Assembly: GCA_900319505.1 (NCBI GenBank)
Contig: ONOV01000010.1
Location: forward strand, 1-5,665
Length of the DNA: 5,665 nt
Direction: 5' to 3'
Source: an uncultured Erysipelotrichaceae bacterium
GTDB taxonomy: Bacteria; Bacillota_I; Bacilli_A; Erysipelotrichales; Erysipelotrichaceae
A program made the position numbers and the translations under genes. A model generated the notes under the pieces. It was not told the DNA's origin. It searched no databases and was given only the letters and a program-made list of their open reading frames with translations. Shown in pieces: positions 1 to 5,665 of the stretch (positions are counted from its first letter, which is position 1; each line of letters starts with the position of its first letter).

Positions 1-545
1 TGGTGGCCCCCGATTGTCTCCATCCACCAGATCTCATCATGGTCATTGAAGGCAATGCCGTTATTCTCATAGGTGCCATACTGTTCCAGTAAAGAACCGA
101 GTCTTAATACACCTTCTCTGGCATTATGAATATAGGGCAGTACAAGAACCACAAGATCCTCTTCACCGATCCCGCCGATCTTCTCTTCTTCCGTTTCCGT
201 CTTCTTCTGATACTCAACCAGCGGATCTGCACCCAATACTCTTGCATTGGAAGTAATCGTCTCCGTCGCAGTCATGCCGACATCAGCTTCATTGATGCCC
301 CCGGCTGCCCAGATGCCTTCTCCCTTTTGTGCATTCGGCATGGCACTGTAGCGCATCGGATCATCCGGCAGATCAATCTCAACATGGCTGAGCACACTTT
401 TATAGTGTCTTGGCTGATCGGCGGGATGAACGATTACAAACTTCTTGGAAGTATATTTTCCTCCCCCTGAATCATCATTGCGGGCAATCATGGTTGACCC
501 GTCATAACTTGCCTTTTTACCGACAAGAATGGTTGTACATGGCAT
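1..545 (-). CDS. C69-family dipeptidase (PepD-like), 5' part only; gene runs off the left edge
   Basis: This is an Ntn-hydrolase dipeptidase, a cytoplasmic enzyme that cleaves dipeptides late in peptide use. I translated the minus strand from the ATG at 545-543 and found 181 codons open to the window edge. The protein begins [20 protein letters not shown]. The Cys at residue 3 followed by [18 protein letters not shown] is the family's signature amino terminus, and this Cys is the expected catalytic nucleophile. A stretch ending [11 protein letters not shown] (about residues 171-181), another hallmark, falls just before the cut. Family members are usually about 460-500 residues, so well over half is missing. 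There is no signal peptide, as expected for an intracellular form. An AGGAGG ribosome site lies 8 nt upstream, which fixes the start. The gene is divergent from hppA. Family assignment is firm; the exact substrate range cannot be read. Confidence 0.9.
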   Translation of the reverse strand, partial: MPCTTILVGKKASYDGSTMIARNDDSGGGKYTSKKFVIVHPADQPRHYKSVLSHVEIDLPDDPMRYSAMPNAQKGEGIWAAGGINEADVGMTATETITSNARVLGADPLVEYQKKTETEEEKIGGIGEEDLVVLVLPYIHNAREGVLRLGSLLEQYGTYENNGIAFNDHDEIWWMETIGGH

Positions 546-553
546 TTTATCAT

Positions 554-559
554 CCTCCT
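554..559 (-). promoter_or_regulatory. Ribosome binding site of the dipeptidase gene
   Basis: On the minus strand this reads AGGAGG, a perfect Shine-Dalgarno core, 8 nt before the ATG at 545-543. It places the start so that only two residues precede the catalytic Cys, which suits the family's amino-terminal nucleophile. Confidence 0.85.
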
Positions 560-574
560 GTTTATACGCCCTTT

Positions 575-580
575 ATTATA
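575..580 (-). promoter_or_regulatory. Candidate -10 box of the dipeptidase promoter
   Basis: The minus strand reads TATAAT, a perfect -10 hexamer, 29 nt upstream of the start codon. This implies a leader of only about 20-25 nt. No good -35 hexamer lies at 16-18 nt spacing (around 598-603). The promoter may therefore be weak alone or need an activator, and the cre-like palindrome at 607-620 sits immediately upstream of where the -35 would be. Confidence 0.5.
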
Positions 581-606
581 CAGTCTGAACATTGAGTACG
601 GAATAA

Positions 607-620
607 TGTAACCGCTTGCA
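607..620. promoter_or_regulatory. cre-like palindromic operator (CcpA/LacI-family type)
   Basis: The plus strand reads TGTAACCGCTTGCA and the minus strand TGCAAGCGGTTACA. Both fit the catabolite-responsive element pattern TGNAANCGNTTNCA at every fixed position, with the central CG that LacI-family regulators use. It lies between two divergent promoters: 8 nt upstream of the hppA -35 box and upstream of the dipeptidase core promoter. Sites upstream of the -35 are typical of CcpA activation rather than roadblock repression. The regulator is inferred; another LacI-family protein could bind. Confidence 0.5.
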
Positions 621-628
621 GAAAGTAC

Positions 629-657
629 TTGCGAATCATTTGACAAAGTCTGATAAT
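629..657 (+). promoter_or_regulatory. Candidate sigma-A promoter of hppA
   Basis: TTGCGA (629-634, four of six matches to the -35 consensus) and GATAAT (652-657, five of six matches to the -10) are separated by exactly 17 nt. Transcription would begin near 664, leaving a leader of about 47 nt before the ATG at 711. A perfect TTGACA at 640-645 also exists but has no matching -10 at the right distance. Confidence 0.5.
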
Positions 658-710
658 GAATTCAAAGGATTTTATTCCAGACATCATCATATAGTAAGGG
701 GGTTCTTATC

Positions 711-2837
711 ATGATATGGTGGATTATCTTTCTGCTAGTGGCCCTAGCAACAATTGCGTATGTCTTCTATAACTACGGCTCCATCAAGAGGCTGCCGGAA
801 GGCAATCAGGACATGGTCGAAATGGCCGAAATCATCCGCTCAGGCGCCAATACCTTCGTCCGTACGGAGTTCAAGAGCATTGCCATTGTCACACTGATCA
901 TGGCGGTTGTCTTCACCCTGTTTATTGAAAGAACATGCGGCATTACATTCTTAGTCGGTGCCCTCATGAGTTCCTGTGTGTGTATCATCGGCATGAAGTC
1001 AGCGACCTACGCCAATGTGCGTACGGCAAACAAAGCCAAAGAAACACTGAGCATCGGTGAAACCGTCAAGGTTGCACTGATGGGCGGTTCCATCTCCGGT
1101 CTTTCCGTACAGGCTTTCGGTACGCTTGGCTTATTGCTTGTATTACTGTTCTTCAACGGTGTTTCACACACTTCAGTCGGTCATGGCCTGCTTGTCAATC
1201 TGGAATGCAACGCCAGTGTCATGCGGGTGACAACATATTCCCTTGGCTGTTCGCTCGTTGCCATGTTCAACCGTGTTGCCGGCGGCAACTACACAAAGGC
1301 TGCTGATATCTCAGCTGATATTCTGGGCAAGATCAGACATGATCTGCCGGAAGATGACTCCCGTGTTCCTAACACCATTGCCGACTTCATTGGTGATAAC
1401 GTCAACGATATCGCCGGCAACTGCTCCGACTTGCTGGAATCCTATGTCGCTTCCATCGCTTCCGGCCTGATGATCGCTGTCACCATCTACCAGAGCTCAC
1501 AGGCATTAGGTGAAACCGGCATGGAAGCCGTCTACCAGTCCTCAACACTGTTCCCGATCATTCTGGCCGGAAGCGGACTGTTAGCCTGCCTGCTTTCCAT
1601 GATGATCACATCCATCCGCAAAATGGGTGACAATCCGGAACATGAACTTGACCTTTCCAACTGGGTCGCAGCCGGTATTACTATTGTTCTTTCCTTCATC
1701 GGATGCATGCTGCTGTTCAAGGGCATCAAGCTCTATGATGACTTCAAGCTTGGCTGGATCTCCCCATGGATTTCCGCTCTGCTTGGCATCATCTCCGGTG
1801 TCGCTATCGGTTTCATTACTGAATATTACACAAGTACGGATTACAAACCGACCAAACAGCTGGCTGAAATCGCCACCGAAGGCGAAGCCTTCGTCATCAC
1901 CAAAGGTGATGCCATCGGTTCAAGATCCTGTCTGCTGCCGGTACTGATCATCGGTATTGCTCTGTTCCTTTCCGGCTACTTCTGCGGCACCTATGGCATT
2001 GCGATTTCAGCTCTAGGCATGCTGTCATTTGTAGGCGCAACCGTATCCATCGATGCCTTCGGCCCGATCGCTGATAACGCCGGCGGATTTGCTGAAAGCT
2101 GCCATCTTGATGCTGAAGTCAGAGAAATCACAGATAAGCTCGACTCTGTCGGCAACACAACTGCTGCCATTGGTAAAGGTTTCGCCATCGGTTCTGCCGC
2201 ATTCGCAGCGGTATCCCTGATCGTTGCCTATGTTGCCAACTACACTGCAGCAGAAGCAGTTCCTACTCTGAATATCGCATCCTATGTCGTCATTGCCGGT
2301 GCCGTCATCGGCGGTGCCCTCATCGAATACTTCTCTGCTATCCTGACTGACAACACCATTGAATCCGCCAGACTCATGGCTGATGAAGGCGACAGACAGC
2401 TCTCTGTACCTGGTGTACTGGAAGGAAAAGTCAGACCTGAATACAACAAGATGATTGAAATGGCAGCCAACCAGGCCCTCAAGAAGATGCTGGCACCTGC
2501 CGTCATGGCCATTGTCATCCCGATCATCGGCGGCTTCATTGCCGGTGCCGAGTTTGTCGGCGGTATTCTGATCGGTGCTACCATCTGTGCTATTCCTAAG
2601 GCTCTGTTTATGGGCAACTCCGGCGGTGCCTTCGATAATGCCAAGAAGTACATTGAATCCGGCGGTATCAAGGGATGCGGCAAAGGCTCCCCTGCCCATA
2701 AAGCAGCTGTTACCGGTGACACCGTAGGCGACACCAGAAAAGACGTCGTCGGTGTCGCTCTGGATATCTTCATCAAGATGATGTCTACCGTAGCCAACAC
2801 ACTGGCCGTTGTCTTCTCTACCATTCACTTACTCTGA
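711..2837 (+). CDS. hppA: Membrane-bound K+-dependent ion-translocating pyrophosphatase (probably Na+-pumping)
   Basis: This integral membrane enzyme hydrolyses PPi and pumps Na+ and/or H+ out of the cytoplasm. At 708 residues it is full length for a family with about 16 membrane helices. The catalytic residues of plant and bacterial homologues are all present: K196, D199 and D203 (TKAADISAD), K207, E214 (PEDD), D225, D229, D233, D240, then DNAGG at 455-459, GNTT at 481-484, DNAKK at 642-646, GDTVGDTRKD at 669-678 and K689. Ala485 and Gly488 in GNTTAAIGKG mark the K+-dependent subfamily; K+-independent enzymes carry Lys and Thr there. Glu243, three residues after D240, is the position typical of Na+-PPases. 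Some motif positions are unusual (DISAD, DNVND, GNCSD), pointing to a divergent clade. AAGGGGG at 696-702 is the ribosome site, 8 nt from the ATG. It is monocistronic, with its own promoter and terminator. Ion specificity is inferred. Confidence 0.95.
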   Translation: MIWWIIFLLVALATIAYVFYNYGSIKRLPEGNQDMVEMAEIIRSGANTFVRTEFKSIAIVTLIMAVVFTLFIERTCGITFLVGALMSSCVCIIGMKSATYANVRTANKAKETLSIGETVKVALMGGSISGLSVQAFGTLGLLLVLLFFNGVSHTSVGHGLLVNLECNASVMRVTTYSLGCSLVAMFNRVAGGNYTKAADISADILGKIRHDLPEDDSRVPNTIADFIGDNVNDIAGNCSDLLESYVASIASGLMIAVTIYQSSQALGETGMEAVYQSSTLFPIILAGSGLLACLLSMMITSIRKMGDNPEHELDLSNWVAAGITIVLSFIGCMLLFKGIKLYDDFKLGWISPWISALLGIISGVAIGFITEYYTSTDYKPTKQLAEIATEGEAFVITKGDAIGSRSCLLPVLIIGIALFLSGYFCGTYGIAISALGMLSFVGATVSIDAFGPIADNAGGFAESCHLDAEVREITDKLDSVGNTTAAIGKGFAIGSAAFAAVSLIVAYVANYTAAEAVPTLNIASYVVIAGAVIGGALIEYFSAILTDNTIESARLMADEGDRQLSVPGVLEGKVRPEYNKMIEMAANQALKKMLAPAVMAIVIPIIGGFIAGAEFVGGILIGATICAIPKALFMGNSGGAFDNAKKYIESGGIKGCGKGSPAHKAAVTGDTVGDTRKDVVGVALDIFIKMMSTVANTLAVVFSTIHLL

Positions 2838-2855
2838 TACTTCAGTAAACATCAG

Positions 2856-2890
2856 TATCCCCCTGCACATCACGTGCAGGGGGATATTTA
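2856..2890 (+). terminator. Rho-independent terminator of hppA
   Basis: A perfect 13-bp inverted repeat, TATCCCCCTGCAC (2856-2868) and its complement (2874-2886), encloses a 5-nt loop. It begins 18 nt after the hppA stop codon. The following tract is short (TTTAACTTT), so the uridine tail is weak but the GC-rich stem is very stable. On the minus strand it has no clear T run, so it mainly serves hppA. Confidence 0.8.
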
Positions 2891-3240
2891 ACTTTCCGCA
2901 AAAACATCAAAACTGAAGTAAATTGATTGAAGAAATACTTCTGACGCAAAGTTAATACATTAAGAAAAAAATAGACATGGGCAATATTTCTGACACCACT
3001 TAATATGATGTCAAAAAGGTAAAAATGCTCCGCATGGATATTTTCAAAATGAGTCATAATGCTTTTTCAGAATCTCCTGGGGTAGATATAAGAGCCATTG
3101 TGAAATGGGAAAATGGCATAAGTAAACCTTCTGATACAGCACAGAAACAGCTCTATCTCCTTGATAACTGATGAAAGAAAAGAGGATATAAGTTCTGATC
3201 ATTCAACAGACAGATTCAGTATGAAGCTGCTGAATCGACT
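2891..3240. other. AT-rich intergenic gap between convergent genes
   Basis: About 350 nt lie between the hppA terminator and the nucleotidase terminator. Apart from the helix-turn-helix remnant near 2977-3171, I see no supported gene, RNA or promoter. The base composition is visibly richer in A and T than both flanking genes, which fits decayed or formerly mobile sequence. A small 7-bp dyad (GATTCAG at 3213-3219, CTGAATC at 3230-3236) has no T tract on either side and is not called as a terminator. Confidence 0.6.
2977..3171 (+). pseudogene. Remnant of a small XRE-like helix-turn-helix regulator, interrupted by an in-frame TAA
   Basis: The frame beginning at the ATG at 2977 meets TAA at 3001-3003, then stays open from 3004 to the TGA at 3169-3171. 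The open part encodes YDVKKVKMLRMDIF, then KMSHNAFSE, then GVDIRAIVKWENGISKPS, and ends KQLYLLDN. This matches the pattern of Cro/C1-type HTH domains seen in HigA-like antitoxins and small regulators: a basic first helix, an S-x-x-x-F-x-E second helix, a GV-x-x-x-x-x-x-KWE-x-G recognition region, then P-S and a final leucine-rich helix. Restarting at ATG 3025 (AAAAAGG upstream) would give a 48-residue protein with a clipped first helix. Upstream the same frame holds further stops (2914, 2953). I read it as a decaying gene; a functional micro-regulator from 3025 is the alternative. Confidence 0.45.
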
Positions 3241-3271
3241 GAAAAATGCCTGCAGTTTCCTGCAGGCATTT
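3241..3271 (-). terminator. Rho-independent terminator of the nucleotidase gene
   Basis: Read on the minus strand, a perfect 12-bp stem AAATGCCTGCAG / CTGCAGGCATTT encloses a GAAA tetraloop (GNRA type) and runs directly into a TTTTTC tail. It starts about 32 nt after the stop codon of the nucleotidase (3303-3305). This is a well-formed intrinsic terminator in the orientation of that gene. Confidence 0.85.
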
Positions 3272-3302
3272 CACCTAATTCGCTGGCACAGATTGTGAAC
3301 GC

Positions 3303-5387
3303 TTATTTACTGATACCATACCAGCCCTTACCTTCATCTTTCCAGCCGATACGGAGGAGGTAATTCTTCTCATTTTCATTTGCTGTGTAATTGTGGTTAT
3401 TGGCAAAGGCATTAGGATTGTACTGTCTGTATAAGGCTACAGTCTGATTCGGGTCAGAATACCATCCAACACCTTCACTCTTCCAGCCCAGTCTGATTAA
3501 TGTATCTTTTTCCTTTGCGTCCATTGTGTAGTGATGTTCACCGCCATTGGCATTATAAAGACGATAGACAGGATCGCCGTATAACGGTGCTTTCCAGCCT
3601 GTTCCTTCATCATGCCAGCCTAAAGATACCAGATTATCATGTTCCTTCTGGTCAGATGTGTAGAAGTGTTCGCCGCTGTTAGGATTGTAGAGACGATACA
3701 TGGAAACGGTACCCTTAATGGTAATTCTGCCGTCACCATAGACATTGCCGTACTTGTCATTTGCGATCTTACCGCCTAATTTTTCTTTGGCATATTTGAT
3801 CAAAGCATCATGGTCTTTAAGATCAGGGTTGCTGACGACAGCAGCACCTTTCCACATCGTCATACCGTCACCGCAGTCAATAACCATATATTCACTTGCG
3901 GCTACGGTATATGTGGATGTCGGATTGATAGCTGTGCCATTGACCTTAACATTGCTGACACGTCTTGGCGCTCCAGCCGGGATCTCCTTGAAGCTTCCCT
4001 TTTCGTCTACCTTTACCGGGCTTGCAATATCTGTATTGACTTCATAAGTTAATCCGGATACCTGTAAGAAGCCGCCGTTTTCATTCGGCAGGTTGCGGGA
4101 GGCATGCTCCAGGGCATCAAGAATCTGCTGCCCGGTTGCTTTGACGACACATAAGTCATTGCCGAACGGATTGAGATTATTGAGATCAAGAACCGTAATC
4201 GTGCCGGTCTTCAGATCGGTACGGATACCGCCGCCATTGGAAATACCGATATCAGCACCTAATACACTGCGGTAGGCATCGGCGACAAAGTCACCGGCAT
4301 TGGTTTCTCTGCTTCTGATCATGCGCTTGCCGGTAAGAGGATCGGTAATACGAAGATCAGCTTCCGCATCTGCCACTTTACTGAGCATTTCAGCAACTTT
4401 GGCATTGTCGGCATCAATTGTCTTCTGTACTTCTGCCTGCTTTGCCTTGGCTTCCGCAGAAGTAATGGCTGTCTTAGCTGTATCAGTCTGAATCAGCTGT
4501 GATTTAGCTGCAGCAGAACCATCTGCCGCAATATCTACATCCAGTCTGCCGATATTGGCAAACTTTGTACCGGTGGATGTTTCAATTACGGCTTTGCCAT
4601 CCTTATTGGTGAATGTTTTGCCTTTGTAATCCGGTCCCGGGATCACTTCATGAGAGTGCCCGTCAATATAGGCATCAATACCGTCTGTATTGGCAATGAT
4701 GGACTGGGTGTTCCATTCCTTCTGCGTGCCATCCATACCGGTATGACCTACTGCCACAACATAATCCGCTCCTTTGGCCCTGACATCATTGACAGCCGTC
4801 TGTACTTTACTGTAAAGAGCATTTTCATTAAATGAATAGATATAATTGCCATTGTCATCCATGAAGTAGGTCGGAGTTGACTTGGTGTATGTTTCCGGTG
4901 TAGAGATGCCGACAAAGCCGATCTGATAGTCTCCCAGGTCTTTGATGGCATACGCTTCAACGCCGTCAATGGCCGCACCGTCAGCTTTTGTGAAGTTGCA
5001 GCTGAGATACTTGTATTGTGCGCTTTCTGCAAACTTCAGAAACTGCGGTACCTTGTAGTCAAATTCATGATTGCCCGGTACGGCATAGTCATAGGGTGTC
5101 TGATTCATCAGTTCCACAGAGGCCATACCGCTGGTGAGCTGATCAATAACTTCACCCTGTACAGAGTCACCGGCATCTACAACGATGACGGTTCTGCCAT
5201 CCTTTTCCAGCTGTTTCCGATAGCCGGCCAGAGTGGAATAGCCATTGATCGCACCATGTACATCATTGGTGTACAGAATGGTAACGCTGTGCGCTGAGGC
5301 GGCCTGTACCGCAAGATTCATGGCAGGCAGTAAACTGCCTGTCATGGTGAGGCTTAACGCCCACGAGAGAATTCTTCTTTTCTGCAT
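3303..5387 (-). CDS. Secreted 5'-nucleotidase / 2',3'-cyclic phosphodiesterase with C-terminal DUF5648 repeats
   Basis: This 694-residue exported enzyme probably removes phosphate from extracellular nucleotides. Residues 1-30 form a signal peptide: KRR, a hydrophobic core, and AVQA-A near 26-30 as the likely cleavage site. A calcineurin-like metallophosphatase domain (about 35-290) carries the two-metal ligands D42 and H44 (NDVHG), D74 (AGDS), N106-H107 (GNHEFD), H215 (VGHTG) and H244/H246 (GHSHE). An Ala- and Lys-rich helical linker (about 300-345) leads to the 5'-nucleotidase substrate domain (about 345-560), with SRETNAGDFVADA, SNGGGIRTD (383-391), NPFGND, GGFLQVSG (438-445) and CGDGM (505-509). 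Three DUF5648 repeats (563-694) end the protein. No LPXTG motif or C-terminal membrane anchor is visible. AGGAGA at 5397-5402, 10 nt upstream, supports the start. Exact substrate (5'-nucleotides, 2',3'-cyclic nucleotides or UDP-sugars) cannot be told from sequence. Confidence 0.93.
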   Translation of the reverse strand: MQKRRILSWALSLTMTGSLLPAMNLAVQAASAHSVTILYTNDVHGAINGYSTLAGYRKQLEKDGRTVIVVDAGDSVQGEVIDQLTSGMASVELMNQTPYDYAVPGNHEFDYKVPQFLKFAESAQYKYLSCNFTKADGAAIDGVEAYAIKDLGDYQIGFVGISTPETYTKSTPTYFMDDNGNYIYSFNENALYSKVQTAVNDVRAKGADYVVAVGHTGMDGTQKEWNTQSIIANTDGIDAYIDGHSHEVIPGPDYKGKTFTNKDGKAVIETSTGTKFANIGRLDVDIAADGSAAAKSQLIQTDTAKTAITSAEAKAKQAEVQKTIDADNAKVAEMLSKVADAEADLRITDPLTGKRMIRSRETNAGDFVADAYRSVLGADIGISNGGGIRTDLKTGTITVLDLNNLNPFGNDLCVVKATGQQILDALEHASRNLPNENGGFLQVSGLTYEVNTDIASPVKVDEKGSFKEIPAGAPRRVSNVKVNGTAINPTSTYTVAASEYMVIDCGDGMTMWKGAAVVSNPDLKDHDALIKYAKEKLGGKIANDKYGNVYGDGRITIKGTVSMYRLYNPNSGEHFYTSDQKEHDNLVSLGWHDEGTGWKAPLYGDPVYRLYNANGGEHHYTMDAKEKDTLIRLGWKSEGVGWYSDPNQTVALYRQYNPNAFANNHNYTANENEKNYLLRIGWKDEGKGWYGISK
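3306..3701 (-). repeat. Three tandem DUF5648 repeats in the nucleotidase C terminus
   Basis: Three units of about 44 residues cover residues 563-606, 607-650 and 651-694 (roughly 3570-3701, 3438-3569 and 3306-3437). Each follows the pattern YRLYNPN-GEH-YT...E...L..LGW..EG.GW. The first two are close copies. The third is diverged: the GEHFYT core becomes a longer NNHNYT version, and the protein ends right after its GWYG. Such repeats occur at the ends of many secreted Firmicutes and actinobacterial proteins and are thought to aid surface or glycan association; their ligand is not established here. Confidence 0.85.
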
Positions 5388-5409
5388 AGTATTCTTTCTC
5401 CTATCTGAA

Positions 5410-5430
5410 ACAGTACTTCTGCTGTACTGT
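5410..5430 (-). promoter_or_regulatory. 7-bp dyad just upstream of the nucleotidase ribosome site
   Basis: ACAGTAC (5410-5416) and GTACTGT (5424-5430) are perfect inverted repeats around a 7-nt spacer. The dyad ends 7 nt before the AGGAGA ribosome site on the minus strand. It could be a transcription factor operator or a small mRNA hairpin next to the translation start. The sequence does not decide between these. Confidence 0.4.
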
Positions 5431-5442
5431 ATCTTCCAAGAT

Positions 5443-5541
5443 AAAAAAGGATATAAGGAAACCAGCCTGCCATATCCTGTTTTCCTGTCAGGATATATGC
5501 AGGCATATTTTATCGATTTAAAGCAATTTACGGCATATATC
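5443..5541 (-). promoter_or_regulatory. Candidate attenuator-like leader with competing inverted repeats
   Basis: On the minus strand, four segments can pair in alternative ways: 1 GATATATGC (5533-5541), 2 GCATATATCCTG (5489-5500), 3 CAGGATAT (5472-5479), 4 ATATCCT plus a run of T (5443-5454). Segments 1 and 2 pair over 9 bp. Segments 2 and 3 pair over 8 bp, extended by GCCTGC/GCAGGC into a strong hairpin at 5465-5504. Segments 3 and 4 pair over 7 bp and end in six T residues, as an intrinsic terminator would. I recognise no known riboswitch aptamer. The 2:3 hairpin is certain as sequence; the switching role is inference, and the AT-rich GGATAT units may recur by chance. Confidence 0.35.
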
Positions 5542-5579
5542 GCAAATGCTTAGCAGGAAACCAAATTGAATCTATTTAT

Positions 5580-5608
5580 ATTATGCAGGGTATAGGAACA
5601 TATATCCA
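5580..5608 (-). promoter_or_regulatory. Candidate promoter of the nucleotidase gene
   Basis: On the minus strand TGGATA (5603-5608, four of six matches to the -35) and CATAAT (5580-5585, five of six to the -10) are 17 nt apart. Transcription would start near 5573, giving a leader of about 186 nt that contains all of the inverted repeats between here and the gene. No better promoter is visible closer to the start codon. This is a modest match. Confidence 0.35.
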
Positions 5609-5665
5609 GGCCAAAAGTCCTGAACTTGAAGGAATTGCGACAAAAGCACCAAATTAACAAAATAA

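Noticed and set aside
126..595. Plus-strand open frames at the left end
   Set aside because: They are opposite the dipeptidase gene, which has family motifs, a perfect ribosome site and an uninterrupted frame.
640..645. Perfect TTGACA upstream of hppA
   Set aside because: No acceptable -10 at 15-19 nt spacing; the TTGCGA/GATAAT pair with 17-nt spacing is better.
2025..2828. Long antisense open frame (267 codons) on the minus strand inside hppA
   Set aside because: It lies wholly opposite a clear, conserved gene. Its translation has no recognisable motif and it has no matching promoter or ribosome site; it follows from hppA codon bias.
2842..3057. Minus-strand open frame of 71 codons downstream of hppA
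   Set aside because: It runs through the hppA terminator hairpin, has no recognisable domain, and overlaps the better supported HTH frame on the plus strand.
3213..3236. GATTCAG/CTGAATC hairpin near the nucleotidase terminator
   Set aside because: Only 7 bp with a 10-nt loop and no T run on either strand, so not a terminator; no other role is evident.
4748..5553. Open frames on both strands overlapping the 5' part of the nucleotidase and its leader
   Set aside because: The nucleotidase frame carries all the metal-binding motifs. The others have no motifs, and one crosses the gene's start and leader.
5583..5657. Plus-strand 24-codon frame beginning MQGIGTYIQ
   Set aside because: No ribosome site, no recognisable similarity, and it overlaps the candidate promoter; too short to support.
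1..5665. Search for CRISPR arrays, tRNA or rRNA genes, insertion sequences and attachment sites
   Set aside because: No regularly spaced repeats, no tRNA-like or rRNA-like sequence, and no transposase or terminal inverted repeats were seen by eye.

Overview
The window looks like chromosomal DNA from a low-to-mid GC Bacillota (Firmicutes). The evidence is strong AGGAGG-type ribosome binding sites, a near-perfect CcpA-type (cre) operator, a C69-family dipeptidase, a K+-dependent membrane pyrophosphatase, and a secreted enzyme with C-terminal DUF5648 repeats. An anaerobic gut or oral lineage such as Erysipelotrichaceae would fit. That placement is inference from gene content and codon use; no marker gene is present.

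Layout, left to right. (1) Positions 1-545, minus strand: the first 181 codons of a C69 (U34) dipeptidase that runs off the left edge. (2) 546-710: a divergent intergenic region with a minus-strand -10 for the dipeptidase, a plus-strand promoter for the next gene, and between them a cre-like palindrome that could control both. (3) 711-2837, plus strand: hppA, a complete 708-residue ion-pumping pyrophosphatase, followed by a 13-bp hairpin terminator. (4) 2890-3240: an AT-rich gap that holds a short helix-turn-helix (XRE-like) coding remnant with an in-frame stop. (5) 3241-3271: a minus-strand hairpin terminator. (6) 3303-5387, minus strand: a complete secreted 5'-nucleotidase/cyclic phosphodiesterase of the UshA/YfkN type with three DUF5648 repeats. 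(7) 5388-5665: its upstream region, with a candidate promoter about 190 nt from the start codon and several overlapping inverted repeats that could fold as an attenuator-like leader.

The three enzymes are separate transcription units: one divergent pair and one convergent pair. They share a scavenging and energy-saving theme. The dipeptidase releases amino acids, the pyrophosphatase turns biosynthetic PPi into a Na+ (or H+) gradient, and the exported nucleotidase frees nucleosides and phosphate outside the cell. That functional link is inference. The best candidates for something undescribed are the nucleotidase leader, the shared cre site and the decayed HTH gene. No mobile element, CRISPR array, tRNA or rRNA was seen.
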